Below are positions 1 through 8,852 of a stretch of DNA of 64,000 bases, in pieces (positions within the stretch are counted from its first letter, which is position 1; each line of letters begins with the position of its first letter). The notes beneath the pieces were generated by a model. That model was not told the DNA's origin. It was given only the letters and a program-made list of their open reading frames with translations, and ran no database searches. The DNA is taken from the NCBI GenBank assembly GCA_027485165.1, contig JAIXRN010000003.1:62001-126000 (forward strand), written 5' to 3'. Source of the stretch: Rubrivivax sp. Lineage in GTDB: Bacteria; Pseudomonadota; Gammaproteobacteria; Burkholderiales; Burkholderiaceae_C. Position numbers and translations under genes: made by a program.

Positions 1-1
1 G

Positions 2-478
2 ACGGCCGACAAGATGACGGCGCCAGCGCGCATCGTGGCCATCGTCAACCGCTACGACAACCTGTGCAACCCGCCGGCGCGTGTGCACCCGTTGACGCCG
101 CACGAAGCCGTGTCGATGCTGTTCGCGCAGGGCCGCAACCGTTTCGATGCCAACGTGCTGTCGGCCTTCATCCGCATGATGGGCGTGTACCCGGCTGGGT
201 CGCTGGTGCAGCTCACCGACGACCGCTACGCCATGGTGGTGGGCGTGAATTCATCGCGCCCGCTCAAACCCCGCGTGCTGGTGCACGACCCGCGCGTGCC
301 GCGTTCAGAAGCCCTGCTGCTGAACCTGGAAGACGCGCCGGACATCGGCATCCGCCGCAGCCTGGTGGCGTCCAAGCTGCCCCCTGCGGCGCTGGAATAC
401 CTGGACCCGCGGCCGCGCGTGGCCTATTACTTCGAAGCCCTGTCGGCGCCCGCGCTGCGGCAGGCCGCCGCAGCGTGA
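2..478 (+). CDS. HD-GYP domain phosphodiesterase, C-terminal part (cut by window edge)
   Basis: The reading frame is open from base 2, so the gene starts before the window; the ATG at 14 is internal. The visible 159 residues begin with an AIVNRYDNLCNPP segment, followed by the TPHEAVSMLF and FIRMMGVYPAGSLVQL stretches that end HD-GYP cyclic-di-GMP phosphodiesterases of betaproteobacteria. The HD and GYP metal motifs themselves lie upstream and cannot be checked. The last base overlaps the GTG start of the next gene, a GGDEF-EAL protein, so the pair is probably co-transcribed and both act on cyclic di-GMP. The family call rests on the C-terminal signature only. Confidence 0.75.
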   Translation, partial: TADKMTAPARIVAIVNRYDNLCNPPARVHPLTPHEAVSMLFAQGRNRFDANVLSAFIRMMGVYPAGSLVQLTDDRYAMVVGVNSSRPLKPRVLVHDPRVPRSEALLLNLEDAPDIGIRRSLVASKLPPAALEYLDPRPRVAYYFEALSAPALRQAAAA

Positions 479-2619
479 ATCCGCCTGCCATGCCTGCGAA
501 GCCCGGGGTCAGCGCTGACGCCGCGGCCGCTGGCTGGCAGGCCTTGCTGCACGGCCTGCCGCATGCTGCCTGGCTGGTGGCGCTGGCCGACCAGCGCGTG
601 GTGGCCGCCAACGACAGCGCAGCCCAGCTCTTCGGCCGCAGCCACGCCGAACTGGTGGGCGAATCGGCACTGCTGCTGGCGGCTTCGCCCGAAGACATGG
701 CCTTCTGGGACGCCTGCGCCCACGGCGAACGCGGCAGCCTCTTGTCCGACACCGTGGTGGCCACGGCCGACGGCCGCCAGCTGCATGCCAGCCGCAGCAT
801 CGGCCTGGTGGGCGAACACCATGCACTGGTGATGCTGCGCGACCGCAGCGCCGAAGAGTGCGCCGAGCGCGAGCGCGAATCGCTGCTGTCGGAATTGCAG
901 GCGACGCTGGAAAGCACGGCCGACGGCATCCTGGTGACGGACCTGTTCGGCCGTATCCGCGCTTTCAACCGCCGCTTCGCGCAGATCTGGGGCCTGCCGC
1001 TGGACCTGCTGCAGCAGCACGACGACCAGGCTGTGCACGCCTGGCTGGTGGACCACGTGGTCGACAGTGCCGACTACCAGCAGCGACTGGCGACGCTGAA
1101 CGAAGCGGCCCTGCTGCACGCCAGCGACCGCCTGCGCCTGCGCAGCGGCCAGGTGGTGGAACGCGTGACGCGCCCGCTGTTCGACGACGGCCAGGCCAGC
1201 GGCCGGGTGTGGAGCTTCCGCGACCTGACCGAACGCCTGGCGGCCGACGAACGCATCGAAGCCCTGACCTACAGCGACGCGCTCACCGGCCTGCCCAACC
1301 GCCGCCGCCTGGGCCAGCGCTTCGGTGAAGTGGCCAGCGCGGCCAAGCTGTCGAACCGCCCCTTCGCGCTGCTGGTGGTGGACCTGGACCACTTCCGCCA
1401 GATCAACGACAGCCTGGGCCACGACGTCGGCGACCGTGTGCTGCTGGACGTGGGCCAGCGCATGCAGGGCTGCCTGCGCGAACACGACCTGCTGGCGCGC
1501 ATCGGCGGCGACCAGTTCGCGGTGCTGCTGTCGCCGGCCGACGGCATTGCCGCCGAAGCCAGCGCGCGCCGCTTGCTGAACGTGGTGGCCCAGCCCTGCA
1601 ACCTGGACGGCGCGCAGTTCACGCTGACCTGCAGCATCGGCATGGCGCTGTTCCCCAGCCACGGCAGCAGCATCGACGACCTGGTGCGCCACGCCGAGAG
1701 CGCAATGCGCGGCGTGAAGCAGGCCGGGCGCGCGAACTTCCGGCTGCACCAGGCCCGTGCCGAAGGCGACCGCCGTTCGCACATGCGGCTGGACCACGCC
1801 ATGCGTCAGGCTCTGGTGAGCAACCGCTTCCGCCTGCACTTCCAGCCCCAGGTACGGATGAGCGATGGCGCGATCGTCGGCGCAGAAGCCCTGCTGCGCT
1901 GGCGCGACCCCGAACTGGGCGAAGTCTCGCCCGGGCGCTTCATCCCGGTGGCCGAAGACACCGGCTTCATCGTGCCCATCGGCGACTGGGTGCTGTCGCA
2001 GGCCGTGCGCCAGGCCGCGCTGTGGCACCAGCGCGGCTATGCCATGCCGGTGGCGGTGAACGTCTCGGCGCTGCAATTCCAGCAGGCCCACTTCGTCGAC
2101 CGCGTGGCCAACGTGCTGGCCGTCAGCGGGCTGCCGCCGCACCTGCTGGAACTGGAACTGACCGAAAGCATCCTGGTGCACGACGCCGCCGACGCCCTGC
2201 TGCGCCTGGGCGCGCTGGCGCAACTGGGCGTGAAGCTGTCGATCGACGACTTCGGCACCGGCTATTCCAGCCTGGCCTACCTGAAGCGCTTTCCGATCCA
2301 CAAGCTGAAGATCGATCGCAGCTTCGTCTGCGGCCTGCCCACTGACGACAGCGACGCTGGCATCGTGCGCGCGATCCTGCAGATGTCGCAGGCGCTGGGC
2401 ATGAAGGTCATCGCCGAAGGCGTGGAAACCGAAGGCCAGCGCCAGTTCCTGCTGGACGCGGGCTGCGACGAATTCCAGGGCTTCCTGTTTTCGCCTGGTG
2501 TCGACAGCCTGAGCTTCGAACGCCTGCTGGGCCCGCCGCGCGAACCCGTGGCCGCGCCCAGCGCCATCGGCCCCGACCGCGGCGGCAGCCAGCGCCGCAT
2601 CCGCCTGGTGCGCGGCTGA
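475..2619 (+). CDS. PAS-PAS-GGDEF-EAL cyclic-di-GMP signalling protein
   Basis: Soluble bifunctional-type protein of about 714 residues. Two PAS-like sensor domains (about 20-125 and 140-255) precede a GGDEF domain (about 263-425) and an EAL domain (about 440-685). The cyclase signature reads GGDQF at residue 344 instead of GGDEF, although the RxxD inhibitory site five residues upstream (REHD) is kept. The EAL domain looks intact: EALLRW at 471, DDFGTGYSSL at 591 and KIDRSFV. The likely net role is cyclic-di-GMP hydrolysis, with the GGDEF domain regulatory or weakly active. The GTG at 475 forms a GTGA overlap with the previous stop; ATG at 490 is the alternative start. No membrane segment is seen, so it is probably cytoplasmic. 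Confidence 0.88.
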   Translation: MNPPAMPAKPGVSADAAAAGWQALLHGLPHAAWLVALADQRVVAANDSAAQLFGRSHAELVGESALLLAASPEDMAFWDACAHGERGSLLSDTVVATADGRQLHASRSIGLVGEHHALVMLRDRSAEECAERERESLLSELQATLESTADGILVTDLFGRIRAFNRRFAQIWGLPLDLLQQHDDQAVHAWLVDHVVDSADYQQRLATLNEAALLHASDRLRLRSGQVVERVTRPLFDDGQASGRVWSFRDLTERLAADERIEALTYSDALTGLPNRRRLGQRFGEVASAAKLSNRPFALLVVDLDHFRQINDSLGHDVGDRVLLDVGQRMQGCLREHDLLARIGGDQFAVLLSPADGIAAEASARRLLNVVAQPCNLDGAQFTLTCSIGMALFPSHGSSIDDLVRHAESAMRGVKQAGRANFRLHQARAEGDRRSHMRLDHAMRQALVSNRFRLHFQPQVRMSDGAIVGAEALLRWRDPELGEVSPGRFIPVAEDTGFIVPIGDWVLSQAVRQAALWHQRGYAMPVAVNVSALQFQQAHFVDRVANVLAVSGLPPHLLELELTESILVHDAADALLRLGALAQLGVKLSIDDFGTGYSSLAYLKRFPIHKLKIDRSFVCGLPTDDSDAGIVRAILQMSQALGMKVIAEGVETEGQRQFLLDAGCDEFQGFLFSPGVDSLSFERLLGPPREPVAAPSAIGPDRGGSQRRIRLVRG

Positions 2620-2645
2620 ACGGCCCGGCCAGCCGCGCGGCGCCG

Positions 2646-2661
2646 CCCCGCAGCTGCGGGG
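2646..2661. terminator. GC-rich perfect palindrome after the GGDEF-EAL gene
   Basis: CCCCGCAGCTGCGGGG is a perfect 16-base palindrome 27 bases after the GGDEF-EAL stop and 61 bases before the next start. It could fold into a strong hairpin acting as a terminator or mRNA 3' end. No T-run follows, so termination is only a possibility. Confidence 0.3.
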
Positions 2662-2721
2662 CCATGGCCTGCCGCCCCCCTGGCCGCACAATCACGGCTT
2701 TGCGCGAAGGATGGCCGCACC

Positions 2722-3048
2722 GTGATCTACAAGTTCAAGAGCCAGGCCACCGGCGACCTGATCATGCTGGGGCCGCAGGGTGACCAGCTGATGCAGCTGC
2801 TGGGGCGCGCACCTGCTGCCCGCGGCATCATCGAAGTCGCCGCCATGCCGGCCGTCCTGGCCATGCTGGAAGCCGCCATCGCTGCTGAATCCGCGGCCAA
2901 GTCCGCTACCGGCCAGGCCGCGCGCGACTCCGGCCCGGACGACAAGGCCGCCGAGCCCGCCGTCAGCCTGCGCCAGCGCCTGTGGCCGATGGTGGACATG
3001 TTGCGCCAGTCGCATGCCGCCGGCCAGCCGGTGGTGTGGGGCGTCTGA
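2722..3048 (+). CDS. DUF1840 family protein
   Basis: Small cytoplasmic protein of 108 residues. The N-terminus MIYKFKSQATGDLIMLGPQG is the characteristic opening of DUF1840, a family common in Burkholderiales with no established function. The middle (about 60-80) is Ala/Ser-rich and probably a flexible linker, followed by a short helical LRQRLWPMVDMLRQS segment. It starts with GTG at 2722; the ATG at 2711 is in another frame. A CACAAT-like -10 element lies just upstream (about 2686-2691). It stands alone between a cyclic-di-GMP gene and a YbhB-like gene, and context does not suggest a job. Confidence 0.8.
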   Translation: MIYKFKSQATGDLIMLGPQGDQLMQLLGRAPAARGIIEVAAMPAVLAMLEAAIAAESAAKSATGQAARDSGPDDKAAEPAVSLRQRLWPMVDMLRQSHAAGQPVVWGV

Positions 3049-3161
3049 CGGCTTGGTCTGCCGCCTGCTCTGACCGCCTGGCCCACCGGCCCTGCACAGC
3101 CCTTTTGCACACCACCCCGCCACAGCACGCCCCTGCCCACCCGCCAAGAAGGACACCGCCC

Positions 3162-3800
3162 ATGAAACTCTGGAGCAACAGCTGGACGAACGGGGACCGC
3201 ATCCCCGCGCGCTATGCCGCAGGCCGCCCGGACGGGCAGGGTGGCGCCACCTTCAGCGACAACCTCAACCCGCACCTGGCCTGGGACGAGCTGCCCGCGG
3301 GCACGCAGTCGGTGGTGCTGGTGTGCCACGACTTCGACGTGCCCAGCCGCGGCGACGACGTCAACCAGCCCGGCCGTGAAGTGCCCGTCGACCTGCCGCG
3401 CGTCGACTTCTTCCACTGGGTGCTGGTGGACCTGCCGCCGCAGCCCAGCGAGATCGCCGAAGGCCAGTACAGCCGTGGCTTCACGCCACGCGGCAAGCCC
3501 GGGCCGCACACCCCGCAGGGTGCGCGCCAGGGGCTGAACGACTACACCGGCTGGTTCGCCGGCCATGCCGACATGGCCGGGCAGTACTTCGGCTACGACG
3601 GCCCCTTTCCGCCCTTCAACGATTCGCTCGTGCACCACTACGTGTTCACGCTCTACGCCGTGTCGCTGCCGCGGCTGGGCGTGGAAGGCGCCTTCACCGG
3701 CCCGCAGGTGCGCGAAAAGCTGGCCGGCCGCGTGCTGGGCGAAGCCACGTTCTCGGGCACCTACACGCTGAACCAGCGGCTCATCGACATGGGCGTCTAG
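3162..3800 (+). CDS. YbhB/YbcL (PEBP-like) family protein
   Basis: Protein of 212 residues of the phosphatidylethanolamine-binding/Raf-kinase-inhibitor-like fold. Family features are NPHLAWDELPAGTQSVVLVCHD near residues 36-58, the HWVLVDLPP strand, GYDGPFPPFNDSLVHHYVFTLYAV, and the ending FSGTYTLNQR. Bacterial members have no settled biochemical role. ATG 3162 is preceded by an AAGAAGGAC ribosome site, and no signal peptide is present, so it should be cytoplasmic. It is followed four bases later by a phosphatase gene, suggesting an operon. Confidence 0.87.
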   Translation: MKLWSNSWTNGDRIPARYAAGRPDGQGGATFSDNLNPHLAWDELPAGTQSVVLVCHDFDVPSRGDDVNQPGREVPVDLPRVDFFHWVLVDLPPQPSEIAEGQYSRGFTPRGKPGPHTPQGARQGLNDYTGWFAGHADMAGQYFGYDGPFPPFNDSLVHHYVFTLYAVSLPRLGVEGAFTGPQVREKLAGRVLGEATFSGTYTLNQRLIDMGV

Positions 3801-3804
3801 GCGC

Positions 3805-4425
3805 GTGGCCGACGTCACCCAGCTCATCGCGCTGCGCCATGGCGAAACCGCCTGGAACGCCGAGCAGCGCATCCAGGGCCAGCTGGACACGCCGCTGAAC
3901 GCCACCGGCCGCTGGCAGGCCGAACGCCTGGCCCACGCGCTGCTGGACGCCGGCATCCAGCACGTCTACAGCAGCGACCTTCAGCGCGCCGCCGACACCG
4001 CCGCCCCCTTTGCCGCGCTGACAGGCCTGCCGGTGACGCTGGATGAGAGCTTGCGCGAACGCCACTTCGGCGTCTGGCAGGGCTGCAGCTACGACGAACT
4101 GCATAACCGCTGGCCCGAAGACGCCGTGGCCTGGCGCCGGCGCGACCCCGGCTTCGGCCCGCCCGGCGGCGAGACCCTGGTCGAATTCCACGCCCGCAGC
4201 GTGGCCGCCTACACCCGGCTGTGCCAGCGCCACCCGGGCCAGGTGCTGGCCGTGTTTGCCCATGGCGGGCTGCTGGACTGCCTGTACCGCGCCGCCACGC
4301 ACCAGGACCTGCAGGCCCCGCGCAGCTGGCTGACCGACAACGCGCGCATCAACCGCGTGCTGTTCAGCGGCAGCGGCTTCACCCTGGTGGGCTGGAACGA
4401 CGACGCGCATTTGCGCGGCGACTGA
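3805..4425 (+). CDS. histidine phosphatase family protein (phosphoglycerate mutase-like)
   Basis: Protein of 206 residues. The RHGETAWNAEQRIQGQ motif near residues 11-26 contains the phospho-acceptor histidine of the branch-1 histidine phosphatase superfamily. The second half supplies FAHGGLLDCLYR with the second catalytic histidine, and the SSDLQRAADTA segment is also typical. Members include cofactor-dependent phosphoglycerate mutase, CobC and broad-specificity phosphatases; the substrate cannot be fixed from sequence. The start is GTG at 3805, four bases after the YbhB-like stop. It converges on dgkA, with 13 bases between the stops. Confidence 0.88.
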   Translation: MADVTQLIALRHGETAWNAEQRIQGQLDTPLNATGRWQAERLAHALLDAGIQHVYSSDLQRAADTAAPFAALTGLPVTLDESLRERHFGVWQGCSYDELHNRWPEDAVAWRRRDPGFGPPGGETLVEFHARSVAAYTRLCQRHPGQVLAVFAHGGLLDCLYRAATHQDLQAPRSWLTDNARINRVLFSGSGFTLVGWNDDAHLRGD

Positions 4426-4438
4426 GCGCGCAGGCACC

Positions 4439-4876
4439 TCAAGGCCAAAACACAACCGCCCAGGTCGCCACGCACAGGGCGAGCGACAGGAACACCGCCG
4501 CGCTGCCCAGGTCCTTCGCGCGGCCCAGCAGCGGGTGGCTGTCGGCCGACACTGCGTCGGCCAGGGCTTCGACGGCTGAATTCAGCAGCTCGACCAGCCA
4601 CACCAGCACGATCGACGCCGACAGCGCCAGCGCCTGCCAGCGCGTGGGCGCCAGCACCCAGGCCAGCAGCAGCAGGGGCAGGCCCAGGGCCAGTTCCTGC
4701 CGGAAGGCGGCCTCATGGCGCACGGCCGAACGCAGGCCGGCCCAGGAATAGCCCGCGGCGCGCCACACGCGCTGCAGGCCGCCACGGCTCTTGAAGGGCG
4801 AAGGCGCGTCAGCGGGGCCAGCGGGGCCAGTCGGGCCGCCTGTGCCGGGCTTGGCAGGGTTCTTGAGGGTCTTCAT
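4439..4876 (-). CDS. dgkA: diacylglycerol kinase
   Basis: Integral inner-membrane kinase of 145 residues that phosphorylates diacylglycerol left over from osmoregulated glycan and lipid A phosphoethanolamine reactions. The signature VELLNSAVEALADAVS with KDLGSAAVF carries the conserved Glu, Asn and Asp residues of DgkA. Three hydrophobic segments are visible (about 62-76, 82-98 and 125-143). The first 30 residues are a Gly/Pro/Ala-rich extension beyond the usual 120-residue length. It starts three bases after the sensor kinase stop, on the same strand, so it probably sits in the same operon as the two-component system. That fits well: EptA releases diacylglycerol, which DgkA would recycle. 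Confidence 0.9.
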   Translation of the reverse strand: MKTLKNPAKPGTGGPTGPAGPADAPSPFKSRGGLQRVWRAAGYSWAGLRSAVRHEAAFRQELALGLPLLLLAWVLAPTRWQALALSASIVLVWLVELLNSAVEALADAVSADSHPLLGRAKDLGSAAVFLSLALCVATWAVVFWP

Positions 4877-4879
4877 GGT

Positions 4880-6247
4880 CTATTCCGCGCTGCCGGGCGG
4901 CAGGCCCAGCAGGCTCAGTTCGACGGCAAAGCCGTGGTCGGTGGGGGGCAGGCGCACGCGCCCGCCATGGGCCCGTGCGACGCGGTCGGCCAACATCAGG
5001 CCCAGGCCGGTGACGCCTTCGTAGGCCTCGTCGTCCAGAGCCTGCTGCAGGCGCAGGCGTTCGGCTTCGGGCACGCCCGGGCCGTCGTCCTGCAGGTGCA
5101 GGGTCTGGGGCTGGCGCTGGCTGACCTGCACGCAGGTGGCGCCGTGGCGCTGGCTGTTGTCCAGCAGATTGGCCAATGCCGCGGCCAGCAGGTCGGCGTC
5201 GGCCTGAAGGTGCAGCCGCTGGGGCTCGGCCGCAGCGGGGCCGGGCGGCGCAGCTGGCAGCAGCTGCAGCTGCACCTGCACCTGCAGCCCGGCCGTGGGC
5301 AGCCGGGCCAGCAGGTCGGCCACGTCCACGGGGCGGCGGTCCAGCGCGGTGCCGGCGCGGAACATCCCCAGCAGCGCCGCCACCACGCCCTGCAGCCGGC
5401 CCGCGGCGTCGCGCACGCGCTGCAGCCGCGTGGCCAGCGGTGGCGTGGCGTCGCGCAGCGCCAGCGCCAGCTGGGCGTCGATGCCCGCCAGCGGCGTGCG
5501 TAGCGCATGCGCGGCATGGGCCGAGAAGGCGCGTTCGTTGCCCATGCGCAGCGCCAGCCGGGCCATTAGCTCGTCGACCGCGCGGTGCACCGGGGCCAGT
5601 TCGCGGCGCTGCGGTGTGCCCAGTGCGGCCGGGGCCAGGTTGTCCAGGTTCAGCGTGCCCAGGCGTTCCGACAGCGCCTGCAAGGGCTGCAGTTCGGCCC
5701 GCACGCGCGCGCGCAGCCAGACCTGGCCCAGCAGGCCCACGGCCAGCGCCGCCAGCGCGGCCGACAGCGCTACATCGGCCCGCGCCTCGCCGCGTTCGGC
5801 GCGGGTCTGCGCGGTGTAGAGCATGCGGCCCACGCCGTGCTCGCCCGGCAGTGCCAGGCCATACAGGCGCCAGCTCTGCAGGTTGCTGAAGCCGGCGGCC
5901 GGCGTGCGGTGCCAGGCCTGGGCTGGCGCCAGCGGTGAACGCAGCAGCAGCCTGCCGTCGGCGGCCACCAGCTGCCAGGCGAAGTGGTCGGGCGTGCGGC
6001 CGGCAAAGGCGGTCTGTTCGTCGGCACCCTGCTGCGGGCTGGCGGGTTGCGCCAGAGAAGCCATCAGCGTGGCCGACGACATCAGGCCTTCGTCCAGCAG
6101 TTCGTCGACTTCGGACACCGCAGCCATCCACACCGCCAGCCCCACGGCCAAGCCCCACACCAGCGCCCAGCCCAGCAGCGCACGCGCCAGCCGGCCGGAA
6201 ATCGACGGCACCTTGGCGGCCTGGGCTTCGGTGGGTACGACGGCCAT
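4880..6247 (-). CDS. PmrB/QseC-like sensor histidine kinase
   Basis: Membrane sensor kinase of 455 residues. A first TM segment (about 22-45) and a second near 155-175 flank a periplasmic loop of roughly 110 residues, then HAMP-like, dimerisation and ATPase domains. Visible motifs: H-box FSAHAAHALRTPLAG (phospho-acceptor His), N-box LLDNSQRHG, G1 DDGPGVPE and G2 TGLGLMLADRVARAHGG. It lies 47 bases after its response regulator. With the divergent eptA gene it probably controls lipid A decoration, by analogy with PmrAB. The loop lacks an obvious ExxE iron site, so the signal is unknown. Confidence 0.88.
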   Translation of the reverse strand: MAVVPTEAQAAKVPSISGRLARALLGWALVWGLAVGLAVWMAAVSEVDELLDEGLMSSATLMASLAQPASPQQGADEQTAFAGRTPDHFAWQLVAADGRLLLRSPLAPAQAWHRTPAAGFSNLQSWRLYGLALPGEHGVGRMLYTAQTRAERGEARADVALSAALAALAVGLLGQVWLRARVRAELQPLQALSERLGTLNLDNLAPAALGTPQRRELAPVHRAVDELMARLALRMGNERAFSAHAAHALRTPLAGIDAQLALALRDATPPLATRLQRVRDAAGRLQGVVAALLGMFRAGTALDRRPVDVADLLARLPTAGLQVQVQLQLLPAAPPGPAAAEPQRLHLQADADLLAAALANLLDNSQRHGATCVQVSQRQPQTLHLQDDGPGVPEAERLRLQQALDDEAYEGVTGLGLMLADRVARAHGGRVRLPPTDHGFAVELSLLGLPPGSAE

Positions 6248-6294
6248 CTCAGCGCTGCGGGGTGGCGGTGGCGGCGTGCGCCAGACGCTGCACG

Positions 6295-6969
6295 CTAGGC
6301 CACCTGCACGCGGTAGCCCAGGCCGCGCACGGTTTCGATGCTGTCGCGGCCCAGCTTGCGCCGCAAGGCCGAGACATGCACTTCCAGCGCATTGCTGGCC
6401 AGTTCGGTCTCGAAGCCCAGCACCAGGTGTTCCAGTTCGTCCTTGGGCACGATGCGGCCGGCGCGCAGCACCAAGGCTTCCAGCACCGCCCATTCGCGCG
6501 CCGTCAGCGCCTGGGCCTGGCGGCCGGTCTGCACGCGGCGCGCGGTCAGGTCCACCAGCACGTCGCTGGCCTCGCCAGCGGCCTGCAGCCGGCGTGTGGC
6601 GGCACCGCCGCCGGCCATGCGCCGGCCCAGCGCGCGCAGCCGGGCGGCCAGTTCTTCCGGGGCGAAGGGCTTGACCAGGTAGTCGTCGGCGCCTGCGTCC
6701 AGGCCCTCCACGCGCTGCTGCAGACGGTCGCGCGCGGTCAGCATCAGCGCGGGCGTCAGGTCGCCCTTGGCGCGGCGCGCGCGCAGCCAGTCCAGGCCTG
6801 AACCGTCGGGCAGCTGCCAGTCCACCAGCAAGGCGTCGAACGGTTCGCCGTGCAGCGCGCCGGCCTGGTGCAGGTTCTGGCACCAGTCGACCACATGGTC
6901 TTCGGCGCGCAGGTATTCGCACAGGCTGTCGCCCAGCAGGGCGTCGTCTTCCAGAAGTAGCAGGCGCAT
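6295..6969 (-). CDS. OmpR-family response regulator (PmrA/QseB-like)
   Basis: DNA-binding regulator of 224 residues: a receiver domain (about 1-115) with MRLLLLEDDALLG, the phospho-acceptor Asp in ALLVDWQLPDGSG and the Lys of DDYLVKPFAPEEL, followed by a winged-helix effector domain (about 125-222) ending VSALRRKLGRDSIETVRGLGYR. ATG 6969 is chosen because it begins the receiver fold; upstream in-frame sequence is not conserved-looking. It is divergent from eptA, whose start is about 105 bases away, so their promoters share this short region. It likely activates eptA and its own operon. Confidence 0.9.
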   Translation of the reverse strand: MRLLLLEDDALLGDSLCEYLRAEDHVVDWCQNLHQAGALHGEPFDALLVDWQLPDGSGLDWLRARRAKGDLTPALMLTARDRLQQRVEGLDAGADDYLVKPFAPEELAARLRALGRRMAGGGAATRRLQAAGEASDVLVDLTARRVQTGRQAQALTAREWAVLEALVLRAGRIVPKDELEHLVLGFETELASNALEVHVSALRRKLGRDSIETVRGLGYRVQVA

Positions 6970-7073
6970 GACAGGGTGGGGTGATGGTGGTTGGCAGCAG
7001 CAGCGCCAGGCCGCGCACCGTACCACCTTCGATCTTCAGGTGGGCTTCATGCGGCGGCGGCGCAATCGGCCGG

Positions 7074-8852
7074 ATGTCTGCACCCGCTCCCCTCTCGCCG
7101 TTATCGCAGGGCCGAACCGGCGCATCCGGCCCCTGGCTGGAAGCCTCGGTCGAACAACTCATCGTGCTGGCCGCGTTGTTCTGGACGCTGTCGGCCAACG
7201 GCCCCTTCTTCAGCGCGGCGCTGAAGGGCCGCGACCTGGGTGACGGGGCTGCCTGGGGCTTTGCCGCCGCCTTGCTGCTGGGTGTGGTGGCGCTGCACGT
7301 GCTGCTGCTGGGCCTGGTGGCGCACCGGCGCTGGATCAAGCCGGTGCTGGCCGTGCTGACCGTGGCCACCGCGCTGGCCAGCCACTTCATGGTGTCGTTC
7401 GGCGTCTACCTGGACCCGTCGATGCTGCGCAACGTGGTCCACACCAACCCTGGCGAAGCGCGTGAACTGCTCAGCGGCCAGCTGGCGCTGCACCTGCTGC
7501 TGTATGCGGTGCTGCCCCTGGTGCTGCTGTGGCGGGTGAGCATCCGCCCCGCGCCGCAGCGGGCCGGGCGGCTGTGGCGCGCCGTGGCGCTGCGCCTGGG
7601 CCTGCTGCTGCTGTCGCTGGTGCTGCTGGTGGCGGCGGTGATGTCGGTGTTCCAGCCCTTTGCTTCATTGATGCGCAACCACAAGGAAGTGCGCTACCTC
7701 ATCACCCCGGCCAACCTGGTGTGGTCACTGGGCGCGGTGGCGGCGGCCGACGCCAAGGGCGCGGCCAAGCCGCGTGAAGCCATCGGCCTGGACGTGGTGC
7801 GCGGGCCTTCCTGGGCCGCGCGCAAGAAGCCCCTGGTGCTGGTGCTGGTGGTGGGCGAAACCGCGCGCGCTGCCAACTGGGGCCTGAACGGCTACGCGCG
7901 CCAGACCACGCCCGAACTGGCCCAGCTGCTGCAGGCCAGCGCCCCCCATGCGCAAGGAAGCCCGGCCGGGCTGGTGAACTTCCCCAACGTCACGGCCTGC
8001 GGCACCAACACCGAAACCTCGCTGCCCTGCATGTTCGCCCCGGTGGGCCGGCGCGACTACGACGAAGCCCGCATCCGCGGCCAGCAGTCGCTGCTGCATG
8101 TGGCCGCGCGCGCTGGCGTGGCCGTGCACTGGCGCGACAACCAGAGCGGCTGCAAAGGTGTTTGCGACAACCTGCCCGGCGACACCGTGACAACACAGAA
8201 CGCCCCGGGCCTGTGCCGCGACGGCAACTGCCTGGACGAAGGCCTGATCGCCGACCTGGACCAGCGCCTGAAGGCTGCCGCCACGGCCGGTGGCACGCAC
8301 CTGTGGGTGCTGCACATGCTGGGCAACCACGGCCCGGCCTACCACCGGCGGGTGCCGGCGTCGTCAGCCGGCTATTCGCGCTTCCAGCCCGCCTGCACCA
8401 GCGACGACCTGCGCGTGTGCACGCCCGAGCAGATCGTCAACGCCTACGACAACGCCCTGCTCTACACCGACCACGTGCTGGCCAGCGCCATCGCCAAGCT
8501 GCAGGCCCACGCAAAGGATGTCGACACCGCGCTGATCTATGTCTCCGACCACGGCGAATCGCTGGGCGAACACGGCCTGTTCCTGCATGGCCTGCCCTTT
8601 GCCATCGCGCCCGATGTGCAAAAGCAGGTGCCCATGCTGGCCTGGTTTACCCCCGGCCTGGAAGCCGCTGCCGGCCTGCGCGCGGGCTGCCTGAAGCCGG
8701 CGCTGCAGCAGCAGGCCGCCAAGCCGCTGGCGCACGACCACCTGTTCCACAGCCTGCTGGGGCTGCTGGACCTGCACACCGCGCTGTACGCGCCCGAATA
8801 TGACCTGGTGGCCGCCTGCCGCCGGGGCGCTGCCTTCGCAGCATCGCGATGA
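7074..8852 (+). CDS. eptA: lipid A phosphoethanolamine transferase
   Basis: Inner-membrane protein of 592 residues. Five hydrophobic segments occupy about residues 25-220, followed by a periplasmic alkaline-phosphatase-like domain. Catalytic features: VLVVGETARAANWGLNGY (Glu metal ligand), the nucleophile Thr in VTACGTNTETSLPCMF, HMLGNHGPAYHRR, and SDHGESLGEHGLFLHG (Asp/His ligands). Pairs of cysteines typical of EptA disulfides are present (ACGTNTETSLPC, GCKGVC). It transfers phosphoethanolamine from phosphatidylethanolamine to lipid A phosphates, which lowers surface charge and gives cationic-peptide tolerance. Its stop overlaps the next gene (ATGA), and it is divergent from a PmrAB-like system. 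Confidence 0.93.
   Translation: MSAPAPLSPLSQGRTGASGPWLEASVEQLIVLAALFWTLSANGPFFSAALKGRDLGDGAAWGFAAALLLGVVALHVLLLGLVAHRRWIKPVLAVLTVATALASHFMVSFGVYLDPSMLRNVVHTNPGEARELLSGQLALHLLLYAVLPLVLLWRVSIRPAPQRAGRLWRAVALRLGLLLLSLVLLVAAVMSVFQPFASLMRNHKEVRYLITPANLVWSLGAVAAADAKGAAKPREAIGLDVVRGPSWAARKKPLVLVLVVGETARAANWGLNGYARQTTPELAQLLQASAPHAQGSPAGLVNFPNVTACGTNTETSLPCMFAPVGRRDYDEARIRGQQSLLHVAARAGVAVHWRDNQSGCKGVCDNLPGDTVTTQNAPGLCRDGNCLDEGLIADLDQRLKAAATAGGTHLWVLHMLGNHGPAYHRRVPASSAGYSRFQPACTSDDLRVCTPEQIVNAYDNALLYTDHVLASAIAKLQAHAKDVDTALIYVSDHGESLGEHGLFLHGLPFAIAPDVQKQVPMLAWFTPGLEAAAGLRAGCLKPALQQQAAKPLAHDHLFHSLLGLLDLHTALYAPEYDLVAACRRGAAFAASR

Noticed and set aside
427-2691. Long minus-strand open frame (754 codons) opposite the GGDEF-EAL gene
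   Set aside because: Low-complexity Ala/Gln/His/Arg translation, no domain; an antisense shadow common in high-GC DNA, while the plus strand encodes clear PAS, GGDEF and EAL motifs.
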